Assembly: GCF_042477335.2 (NCBI RefSeq) | Contig: NC_091251.1 | Location: 87,807,501-87,871,500, forward strand | DNA length: 64,000 bases | Reading direction: 5' to 3' | From: Ovis canadensis | Lineage: Eukaryota; Chordata; Mammalia; Artiodactyla; Bovidae | Shown: in pieces, positions 55,585 through 64,000 of the stretch | Position numbering within the stretch: the first letter of the stretch is position 1 | How the letters are laid out: each line of letters begins with the position of its first letter | Notes under the pieces: model-generated | Databases searched by the model: none | What the model saw: only the letters and a program-made list of their open reading frames with translations | Told to the model about the DNA's origin: nothing | Program-made: the position numbers and the translations under genes

Positions 55585-57555
55585 GTTGTTCAGTGGCTAA
55601 GTTGTGTTTAACTCTTTGCAACTCCATAAACTGCAGCACACCAGGCTTCTCTTTCACTGTCTCCTGGAACTTGCTCAAACTCATGTCCATTCAGTTGATG
55701 ATGCCATACAATCATCTCATTCTCTGTTACCCGCTTGTCCTCTTGCCTTCAATCTTTCCCAGCAACAGGGTCTTTTCCAGTGAACTGGCTCTTTGCATCA
55801 GGTAGCCAAAGTATTGGTGATTCAGTTTCAGCATCAGTCCATCCAATGGATATTTGGGTTGATTTCCTTTAGGGTTGACTGGTTTGATCTCCTTGCTGTC
55901 CAAGGGACTCTCAGGCATCTTCTCCAACACCACAGATAAAAAGCATCAATTCTTTGTTGCTCAGCCTTCTTTATGGTCCCACTCTCACATCTGTATATGA
56001 CTACTGGAAAAAACCATAGCTTTGACTAGCGGGGCCTTTGTCGCAAAGTGATGTCTCTGCTTTTTAATACGTTGTCTGGATTTGTCATAGTTCTCCTTTC
56101 AATGAGCAAGTATTTTAATTTCATGCCTGCAGTCATTGTCCACAGTGATTTTGGAGCCCGAGAAAATAAAATCTGTCACTGTTTCCCCTTTTTTCTCCAT
56201 CTATTTGCCATTAAATGATGGGACCAGATGACATAATCTTTGTTTTTGGAATGTGGAGTTTTAAGCCAGCTTTTTCACTTTCCTCTTTCACCTTCATCAA
56301 GAAGCTCTTTAGTTCCTCTTCATTTTCTGCCATTAAAGTGGTATCATCTGCATATCTGAGGTTGTTGATATTTCTCCCAGTAATTTTGATTCCAGCTTGT
56401 AAGAAATTTCACTCTGCATATAAGTTAAATAAGCTGGGTGACAATATACAGCCTTGATGTACTCCTTTTCCAACTTGGAACCAGTCTGTTGTTCCATGTA
56501 AGGTTCTAATTGTTGCTTCTTGTCCTGCATACAGGTTTCTCAGGGGACACGTAAGGTTGTCTGGCATTCCCATCTGTTTTAAGAATTTTCCACAGTTTGT
56601 TGTGATCTACACAGTCAAAGGCTTTAGCATAGTCAATAAAGCAGAAGTAGATTTTTTTGGAATTCCCTCCTTTTTCTATGATCCACGGATGTTGGCAATT
56701 TGACCTCTGGTTCCTCTGCTTTTTCTAAATACAGCTTGGACATCTGGAATTTCTCAGTTCACATACTGCTAAAGCCTAGTTTGAAGGATTTTGAACATAA
56801 TCTTTCTAGCATATGAAATGAGTGCAACTGTAAGGTAATTTGAACATTCTTTGGGATTGGAATGAAAATTGACCATTTACAGTCCTGTGACCACTGCTGA
56901 GTTTTTCAAATTTGCTGGCATATTGAGTACAGCACTTTAACAGCATCATCTTTTTTTTTTTTTTAGCTTAATTTTTATTTTATTTTTTTAACACCAAAAC
57001 TATTTTGTATTGGGGTATAGATGATAGCAGCACCATCATTTAGGATTTGAAATAGCTCAGCTGGAATTCCTTCACCTCCACTAGCTATTTATAGTAATGC
57101 TTCCTAAGGCCCACCTGACTTCACATTCCAAAATGTCTGAATCTAGGTGAGTGACCACACCATCATGGTTAAGCAAGTCATTAAGACCATTTTTGTACAA
57201 TTCTTTTGTGTATTCTTCCCACCTCTTCTTAATCTCTTCTGCTTTTGTTAGGTCCTTGCCATTTCTGTCCTTTATTGTGCCCATCTTTGCATGAAATGTT
57301 CCCTTGGTATCTCCAATTTTCTTGAAGAGATTCCTCTATTTCTTTGCACTGTTCACGTAAGAAGGCTTTCTTATCTCTCCTTGTTATTCTCTGGAACTCT
57401 GCATTCAGTTGGGTATATCTTTCCCTTTCTCCTTTGCCTTTCACTTCTCTTCCTTTCTCAGCTATTTGTAAGGCCTCTTCAGATAACTCCTTTGCCTTCT
57501 TGCATTTCTTTTTCTTGGTCACCCCTTCAGGCTGCCACTGCCATGTTATCCTAAG
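55585..57555 (-). mobile_element. Long, old BovB LINE, antisense
   Basis: The longest BovB copy here, about 1.97 kb. It runs from the tail at the left (ttgttgttcagtggctaag) to sequence well upstream of the RT at the right. The reverse of YADD is at 56343-56354. On the minus strand, frames 57284-57081 (KDRNGKDLTKAEEIKKRWEE) and 57606-57229 carry the region between endonuclease and RT. It is more diverged than the other copies and broken by frameshifts throughout, so it is probably an early insertion. Confidence 0.93.
56951..57027 (-). mobile_element. Tiny 5'-truncated L1 inside BovB, with TSD
   Basis: Poly(T) (56951-56964) then 'ttgtattggggtatagatg'. TSD cagcatcatc (56941-56950) versus cagcaccatc (57028-57037). 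The surrounding BovB is colinear once it is removed. Confidence 0.85.
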
Positions 57556-58387
57556 AAAATATTTAAAAGGGGGTAATTTGAAGTCTCTGCCACAGGTACT
57601 TTTCATATAGTTGGCATTTGAAAAAAGTTATTGATTGATTTTTATAAACTTGATAGTCATATTCTTAGAGGGCATCACTCAAGTTATTAATAAAGATAGG
57701 TAATCCTAGACTTTCCCTTTTATTATTATTTTTACTTTATTATTTCATATAGTATATTGTTAAATTCACTGCACCTAAAATAAATCCACCTGGAATTAGC
57801 TTATGCAAAATAGGAAATATATTGGAAGAATATGGGAGAAATCCTTGGACAAGGCAAGCCTAAGAAGAAGAAAGGCAAGATTCTACTATTGGTCAAGAAA
57901 AACTGGAACTGGGAATTCCAGTGTAATAGTGACATTTTCTTTATACTCTTTGCTTCCCTCTGTCCACTGGCTTTATCTCTCCAATGCAGAATGGTTTTTT
58001 TTCCACTTGACAAAAAATGTCCAATGATGTCTCCCAGATTTTATTCTAGGTGAGGCTTGACATGACCTCTCTTCCAAAGTCTAAAAAGCTTGGAGGAATG
58101 GCTTCCTCAGTTCATCTTGCATCAGAAATTCACCTCTTGACCCGTTAGCTGTGGCCAAAGGGACAGCCCAGCAGTAACACGACTTCTCTGGGTGCTATCA
58201 TGTGATAGAAATGTGGAAATGGGAAAAGCATTTCTCTAGGAAAGCGGTATGCTGGCTACACAGGTATACAGACTACACTATCATTATACAAGATGGAGAA
58301 ACATAGGTCAGTGGCCTGAATTCAATACATGATAAAGGAGAACAGTATCTATCCTAATGAAAACAAAAGTTAATTTAACAATGAATA
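57556..58387. other. Unassigned intergenic sequence
   Basis: No firm repeat. 57803-58053 holds overlapping frames on both strands without recognisable features. Confidence 0.45.
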
Positions 58388-58389
58388 AA

Positions 58390-58500
58390 CAATGGCAACC
58401 CCCTCCAGTATTCTTGCCTGGAGAATTCCATGGACAGGGGAGCCTGGAGGGCTGCAGTCTGTGGGGTCGGACTGCATAGGGTCAGCCATGACTGAGTGAC
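58390..58500 (+). mobile_element. Bov-tA/Bov-A tail fragment, sense
   Basis: 'aatggcaaccccctccagt' to 'gccatgactgagtgactaa', lacking the tRNA-like head, and running directly into a CA microsatellite. Confidence 0.9.
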
Positions 58501-58527
58501 TAACACACACACACACACACACACACA
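58501..58527. repeat. (CA)n microsatellite grown from a SINE tail
   Basis: Uninterrupted CA run immediately after the SINE end; likely polymorphic. Confidence 0.95.
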
Positions 58528-58554
58528 ATTTTTGATATGGCTGCAATATATAGA

Positions 58555-58760
58555 AAGTTTACTATGTGTCTGGCACTTTCTTCAGTGCTTTTTACATGTT
58601 GAGTTGTTTATTTCTCACAACTCTATGAGCTAGAGATTGTTAACCTCTGTTATAGATGGAAAAACCAGGGATCAAGGAGGTTAAATACCATGTTCAAGAT
58701 CATCCAGCTAATAAGTAAGCTACAGTTGTCTTAACTTCCACATTTTTAACTACTAGGGTA
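58555..58760 (-). mobile_element. MIR SINE, antisense
   Basis: 'ctatgtgtctggcactttc', 'ctcacaactctatgagcta', 'tatagatggaaaaaccagg', 'gttcaagatcatccagcta'. Confidence 0.87.
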
Positions 58761-59395
58761 ATCTACTGTCTATTACTTCTCCATCTTGAGTTGAAAACTA
58801 TGGTCATTTTTGATGAAGTGATTATTAGTTTTTTTTCCCCCTTTGGTTCTGCCATAACAATGCTATGTGAACTTCATGAGTCTTGTAACACATCTGAGTC
58901 TAAATCTCTTCACCTGTAAAAAGATTGAGTTGATTCAAATAACATTTTTCCCTTTGTTAATGCAGGTAATATTTTATTTCTGAAGACAATAGCTATTATA
59001 TTTTTTATAAATTTTATTTCATTCAATATTTTTGAGTGTTTCCTGAGATAGATCTGTGTTAGGAGCTGTGATGAAATTAAAAATATTCAAGATGTATTTT
59101 CTGCTTATAGTATTTTGGACAAACAAACAAAATTATTATTTTGCAGATTTAGAAGTCCAGAGAAGATTAGCCTTCAGAAGTGATATAACCATCAGCTCAG
59201 CTGTATCTTCAAGGTTCTGCTCTCTGTTTGCCATTCTTAGTTGGTCAGCTTCATTCGAAGTTAGTCCCTCTTACGGCTATTAGATTGCTGCCAGTGGCAA
59301 TTTGGGTTATAGGCTGATTTGCCCATACCTGGTAGAAAGGAGAGAATCTTCTCTCCAAAGCATGGGCTAAAAATCCTTCTGATTGGGTCCGTTTA
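58761..59395. other. Unassigned intergenic sequence
   Basis: No repeat or gene recognised. Confidence 0.45.
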
Positions 59396-59399
59396 CCCC

Positions 59400-59598
59400 A
59401 GGACCACTGGTGGCTCAGAGATTAAAGCATCTGCCTGCAATGCAGGAGACCCAGGTTCGATCCCTGGGTCGGGAAGGTCCCCTGGAGAAGGAAATGGCAA
59501 CCCACTCCAGTATTCTTGCCTGGAGAATCCCATGGAGGAAGGAGCCTGGTGGGCTACAGCCCAGGGACACGACTGAGCGACTTCACTTTCACTTTCAC
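59400..59598 (+). mobile_element. Bov-tA SINE, sense
   Basis: 'ggaccactggtggctcaga', 'gttcgatccctgggtcggg', tail 'cgacttcactttcactttc'. Lacks the 'tccatggggtcgcaaagagt' block near the tail (deletion after 'gggctacagcc'). Confidence 0.94.
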
Positions 59599-59739
59599 AC
59601 AGTTTTCAGGTCTAATAATTAGAATAGTCTAGGATCTGGCATAACTTAGAGTCTAGGTCACACTGCAGTAAAAAAAAAAAACAAAAAAAAAACCAAATCT
59701 CAGCTTAAACAAAGGTGTAGCCTTTACTCAAACTATATA

Positions 59740-60230
59740 TCCATCCTGACTTGATGAAGGAAGGAGGTGGGCTGTTTCACATTGTCCTTTCTTAGGGAGC
59801 TAAGTTAACTAAGGCTTTATCATCTTCAACAATACTGGTCTTGACACTGGGGAAGAGTTTGGACTTATACTTGCAATTAAGTGTTCTACCTGGAAGTGAT
59901 ACATATCACTTCTATCCACAACCTGCTATAGACTGCTACTGCTGCTAAGTTGCTTCAGTCCTGTCAGACTCTGTGCGATCCCATAGACGGCAGCCCACCA
60001 GGCTCCTGTGTCCCTGGGATTCTCCAGGCAAGAATACTGGAGTGGGTTGCCATTTCCTTCTACAGTGCATGAAAGTGAAAAGTGAAAGTGAAGTTGCTCA
60101 GTCGTGTCCGACTCTTGGCTAGTGACTTTAATTAGTCACATGGTCCAGCCAACTACAAGAGTTGTATATGACTGGAAAGACAGATTGACTCAGACGAATT
60201 AAGTTGCCCTTCTGTAGCTGGAGGTTGGAT
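59740..60230. repeat. Unnamed ancient interspersed repeat, copy 3, split by Bov-A2
   Basis: 'actggggaagagtttggac', 'ctggaagtgatacatatca', then beyond the SINE 'attagtcacatggtccagc'. Matches the order of copy 1. Confidence 0.5.
59933..60118 (-). mobile_element. Bov-A2 SINE, antisense, second unit truncated
   Basis: 'ctgctactgctgctaagtt', full first unit, linker 'gtgcatgaaagtgaaaagt', then only the start of the second unit (to 'gtccgactcttgg'). Confidence 0.92.
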
Positions 60231-62007
60231 GGTTATCTAAAAAACAAACAGATAAAAACAAAAACATGGAACTCTATAATAAGGAGAGAACAAGAGTAGA
60301 TGCTGAATAAGAAACCAACAGTGTGAACAACCTGACATTTTACCTTAATGGAGAAGACAGAAATTTCAGCCATGGAGGCAAGTCATAGGGAAGGATAGTT
60401 TGCCTAATTTCATTGGTCTTTAAATCAATCGCTTCATTTATTCTTTTGATTGGAAAGATTGACTTTGGCTCTTTAATGAGTGGATGTAGTTGGAATTTCT
60501 ATGGCTTAAAAGTGACTTAAAATGTTATTGGATTTGAAAGTATGGACAATTTTTCCATATTTTATTGTTATAGTTCCTGCCAATGGGGTGTCAAGCTAGC
60601 TAGATGTATTGTTTTAGAACTGACAAACAACTAAAGTTTATCTAGTCCAACTTTTTTATTTTGCAGATGAGAAAACTAAGGCCCAAACGGGTAAAATGAT
60701 TATCTCAAGGTCATACCTTCTTGCATGTAGTAGTAACAGTGCTGTCTTTTGGATGATTTGCTGTAAAATGGAATCCTCTGAGTAAAATGTAGCTAGAATA
60801 ACAATTAGAAAACAAGGTTAAAATTTTGTTTAAATTTTAAAAAAATTTATAAGAAAGTTTTCAGGACTGATACTCAGTTGGTCCACATTGGTAAAGATGG
60901 AAAATTTTCTAAACTGTTTGGTAAGTAGTTGCTCTGAACCTCCTGAGAGTCTCTTCAACCTTTCTCTCTGATCCCTCCCACCACTGTAATAAGGGGCCCA
61001 CCTCAAAGGGATGATTTTAAAGTTAAATAATGGAGATAAACAGTTTATCATGGGACCTGGCACTCAGCAATATTATAACTTGTCTATTATTTTTATTATT
61101 GCCATTGATGAAATGGTAGTCAATTTCAAACTAGCTCCTACATGAAAGTTCAGGATTTTGGAAATGTGATGGTATTCAAGCTCATTAACTTTGATCTAGC
61201 TAATTTCGTGATACAATAGCTTCTCATGTACTCACTAACTTTCATTTTGATCTTTTCTATTGTCTAATGGTTGACTCCACTTCACCCCACCTGCAAGACC
61301 CCACAAGTTCTGGTTGATGAAAGAATTTTATCTAGGCTGTGAAAAAGAATATAAAGTATGGACAAGGTTCTATTAGTTCTTAGTAAAACATCTCATAAAG
61401 AATGTTCTGTACAGTGTTTTGTTGAGCAGAACTTGCCTGTAAGTTTTCAGATAAGCAAAGATAGGCCTAACGCCTCGCTGGTGACAGAGCCGTGGGGGTT
61501 GTGGAGCAATTCTACCTGCTCGAGCAAATATCAGACACCAGGCATGATGAGAGGCAGATGGAGTAAGAAGAGATGGAGGGTCCAGAAGCATAGAGGGAGA
61601 CTGGAGCTTCTGGAGAAATCAGCCTTTGACAGACATGTCTTTGGTAGCCAGAGATGTTTAGAATCTTTTGGGGATTTTTTTTCCTGTCAGAAATTTAACC
61701 CAGCAAGAAGGCAGAGTTTCAGTAGTAACCTCTTTCGTAACAGTAAATGAAATGTGTTTTTTAAAAGCTGCAACTGTTGGGAATTTTCTTGAAATTCATT
61801 ACTGGCCCAGACCTTAATGTGTAAAGATTGGTTCTCAAAAATCAGTTGTTTAACTGATATGGTGGCCACTAAATGCTGGACATGTCCTGGAAAGGGCTGT
61901 GTTCTGTCAGTAACTGAGATGTACATTGACTCAACAGAATGTAATCCAAATTGTTAAAGGACTAGTTTCTGAGTATATTTATTTTACAGACAGCAAATTA
62001 TCTGGTT
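60231..62007. other. Repeat-poor sequence upstream of the CpG block
   Basis: About 1.8 kb. 60640-60715 ('gcagatgagaaaactaagg') looks like a MIR-type scrap; nothing else is recognised. A 130-codon plus-strand frame at 61358-61750 has no known domain, signal peptide or exon signals and is not called as a gene. Confidence 0.45.
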
Positions 62008-62192
62008 TGGGCTTCCGAAGAGGTGGGTTCAGTCCCTGGGTGGGGAAGATCCCCTGGAGAAGGAAATGGCAACCCACTCCAGTATTCTTCCCTGGGAAAT
62101 GCCATGAAAAGAGGAGCCTAGTGGGCCTGGTGGGCTATAATCCATGGGGTTACAAAAGAGTTGGACATGATTTAGCCACTAAACAACAAGAA
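62008..62192 (+). mobile_element. Bov-tA SINE, sense, head internally deleted
   Basis: 'gggcttccgaagaggtggg' joins the first few head bases directly to the 'gttcagtccctgggtgggg' block, losing most of the tRNA-like A-box side. The tail 'agccactaaacaacaagaa' is normal. Confidence 0.9.
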
Positions 62193-62689
62193 GACAAGAA
62201 CCAGCCTATAAATGTGCAAGAAATTCCAGACAAACATTCTTTGGACAGATTTCATTTTTTTTTTTTTTTGAGCAGAAAGAGGTAGAGAATATAAATATTT
62301 CACTTCCTAGGCTTTTGGAAAGGAAAAATGAAGGCAATATTAAAAAACCCAGGAATTTTGAGGCAAATGTAAAGGAAAGCTTTGAAACTGGAGATCTTAA
62401 AGTTAAACATGCTTGCTAAAGTATTGTTAAAAAGTACTGTTTAAATTAAGAAAGCAGATATAGACCTCGCCTCTGACTTCTAAAAAGTACCTAGAGTTTG
62501 ACTGTTAAAACTTTGGCCTTTAATCTATCTTACTATGGCATAAATCTACAATTTCTGTTCAATTCCAACTGAGGTATGTAGCCATTATAGCAGACTTTTG
62601 TTCAGTTTATTAACTTAGCGCAGAAACCTCTGCAGTGAGCGATAGCAACCACGCATAGGATAAATGATGGATGAATGATGGAATATAAA

Positions 62690-62800
62690 AGCTAAGCTAG
62701 AATACAGTTCTGGCTCTGCCAGTATATATTTTTGTGTAACCTTAGATCAGTCACTCTACTTTTTTCTCAAATTTCTCTTCTTACAGGGAGACAATCATAA
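62690..62800 (+). mobile_element. MIR SINE, sense
   Basis: 'agttctggctctgccagta', 'gtgtaaccttagatcagtc' and 'ctcaaatttctcttcttac' follow MIR. Confidence 0.72.
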
Positions 62801-62884
62801 AAATGACTGGAAACTACCACTTCACTGAGAGCTTTTTCTTTAAAGGGCTGATGATAAAAACCAATCGCAAGGTCCAGCAAACCT

Positions 62885-63015
62885 CTTTCAGAGGAAACTA
62901 AACTTCTTGAGGGCAGGGAACTTTTTTTATTTTTGAATTAGCAGAATCTTATTTGTATTTCTGTAGTACAGTTTCTGGACTCTAAAAAGGTGTCAACAAG
63001 TATTGTAAATTTATT
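62885..63015 (+). mobile_element. L2 3' end, sense
   Basis: 'aacttcttgagggcaggga', 'tatttctgtagtacagttt', 'aaaggtgtcaacaagtatt' match the L2 3' terminus. Confidence 0.72.
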
Positions 63016-63379
63016 ATTAGGCAGATTGCAGTCTTGGCAGCCTCTTAAATCTCTTTTCTGTGATCCTTTCATACTTGGCATCTAAAAGGCCGCCGACCTT
63101 CGCTCTGTGATAGGTTCCCAAGGCATGTACTTAAAAATATCCAAGTCTAGAGAAGTCATTCTTGTCTTTACTGGCACCATTTCGCTTTCTCAAGGTATTG
63201 CACCCAGGCTTGGGATCTGGGTCCGGAGGCTACAGGGAAGAGTTCGGTACGGGAAGCTCATCCTCCCGCCCTCCGATTGGCTGACCCGCACTCCACTCAC
63301 GCGGCTCGTGTCTCTGATTGGCCTCCGTAGCACCCCCCCCGCCCCCCCCGCCTCGGCTCGCGACTACTTTGTGTGCCTG

Positions 63380-63492
63380 GGCGGCGCGCTCAGCTCCTCC
63401 GGCTCAGCTCGCCGACAGGGCTGGACTGGGCTAGCTCTTCGGCCCACTGCTCTGCATCGCGGGCGCCAGGAATTTTCCCGAGTCCGAGCCGG
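63380..63492 (+). other. Candidate noncoding exon 1 with splice donor
   Basis: GC-rich sequence downstream of the CCAAT/GC boxes ending in cgagccgg|gtagga, a plausible 5' splice site (GT at 63493-63494, A at +3, G at +5). A kappaB-like aggaattttcccg lies at 63468-63480. No ATG with a convincing frame precedes the donor. Exon start and use are inferred. Confidence 0.3.
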
Positions 63493-63973
63493 GTAGGAAG
63501 CATCCTAGGGAAAAGCTGCCTCCTCCGCCCCATGTTCTCTTTCCCGTACTGAATAAACTTCCGCCTTGGAGGGGTTGTTGCAGCCGCGGGTCGGGGGGAG
63601 AGGCCAGGCACCGAACCCAGGCTCTCATGGGGGAGGGGTCTTTCTGTCCAGGCGAATGACCAGCTCTCAAAAGATTAAACCGGGCTTCGCTATTCGCATG
63701 GGAGTGCGATGCCATTCTATGATCGTGCTTTGCAAGCTGCAGCGGAGCGGCCAGACCTGCGCTACGGGGGCTGAGCAGCAGCGATCACTCCTAAAAAGTA
63801 GCAAGGAGCCTGCTTCATATCTCCAGTACCAGTGGTACTTAAGGGCCGCGGGCTGATCTGGCACGGGCCGATCAGTTTCCCGGCGGTTGAGAATACGGCA
63901 TTCCCCGGAGGTGGCGCTCCCGGGAGTGGGGAAGCCCGGCTCCGCTCGCGCCTCCTTCAGCCTCTGGCCTTCA

Positions 63974-63990
63974 AGCGGTAGAGGGCGGCC
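63974..63990. promoter_or_regulatory. CTCF-like motif
   Basis: agcggtagagggcggcc resembles the CTCF core (AG(G/A)GGGCG). A single match without supporting data. Confidence 0.3.
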
Positions 63991-64000
63991 TACACTCGTG

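Larger units (their letters stand above)
63090..64000 (+). promoter_or_regulatory. CpG-rich block, probable promoter and first exon of a gene to the right
   Basis: The only clearly CpG-rich, repeat-free block in the window. It holds two inverted CCAAT boxes (ATTGG at 63276-63280 and 63317-63321, 41 bases apart, NF-Y type), a C-run GC box for Sp1/KLF factors (63332-63353), and no TATA box, as in many housekeeping or broadly expressed mammalian promoters. The spacing suggests plus-strand transcription starting about 63370-63420, with the gene beyond the edge, but divergent transcription is also possible. The gene is not identifiable from what is visible. Confidence 0.7.

Noticed and set aside
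61358..61750. 130-codon plus-strand frame
   Set aside because: Outside known repeats but without recognisable domain or signal, and its ATG has no supporting context. Could be revisited with RNA data.
3145..62192. Possible tRNA genes (tRNA-Glu-like matches)
   Set aside because: They are heads of Bov-tA and CHR SINEs, without an acceptor stem and followed by SINE bodies.
3145..62192. Many near-identical 30-40 base repeats, CRISPR-like at first glance
   Set aside because: Dispersed, in both orientations and far apart: SINE copies, not an array.
63107..63856. Frames of 129 and 96 codons in the CpG block
   Set aside because: GC-rich DNA has few stops; the frames cross the putative promoter boxes and splice donor and look like chance.
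1..64000. A novel multi-gene system (defence, biosynthesis, mobile cassette)
   Set aside because: No set of intact co-oriented genes exists; the coding traces are transposon relics in a mammalian intergenic region.

Overview
This window looks like ruminant (Bovidae, probably Bos-type) nuclear DNA. The host call rests on lineage-specific repeats: the BovB (RTE-type) LINE, the tRNA-Glu-headed Bov-tA and dimeric Bov-A2 SINEs that share the BovB 3' tail, the cetartiodactyl CHR-type SINEs, a ruminant L1, and a class II endogenous retrovirus (ERVK-like) LTR. Older pan-mammalian repeats (L2, MIR, L1M, MER5-, MER58- and Tigger-type elements) lie underneath. I find no intact protein-coding gene, no RNA gene, no CRISPR array and no prokaryotic sequence. 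Essentially every ORF longer than about 60 codons that I could assign comes from a repeat or is a chance reading frame.

Layout. 0-1.7 kb: 3' part of a BovB with much of its reverse-transcriptase frame. 4.5-7.9 kb: a near-complete but dead Tigger1 transposon holding a 5'-truncated BovB and a small hAT-like element. 8.4-15 kb: antisense L2 and L1 relics and a MER58-like element, peppered with SINEs. 16-25 kb: mostly low-repeat sequence. 25-32 kb: dense SINE and BovB insertions, including a SINE inside a SINE. 32.1-32.8 kb: a second Tigger-type relic, followed by about 3.5 kb that is very repeat-poor. 37.7-41.7 kb: a broken sense L2 with a MER5-like element, a ruminant L1 and a Bov-A nested in it. 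43.2-44.1 kb: another truncated BovB. 48.5-50.5 kb: an L1 3' end containing a Bov-A2 SINE, which contains a solo LTR of about 1.3 kb. 54.0-57.6 kb: two BovB copies in convergent orientation. 63.1-64.0 kb: a GC- and CpG-rich block with two inverted CCAAT boxes and a GC box, most likely the promoter and first exon of a gene that continues beyond the right edge.

The elements do not form a pathway. What can be read is their insertion order, from target-site duplications (TSDs) and nesting. Family names are from recognition of consensus sequences and were not checked by search; boundaries without a TSD are approximate.
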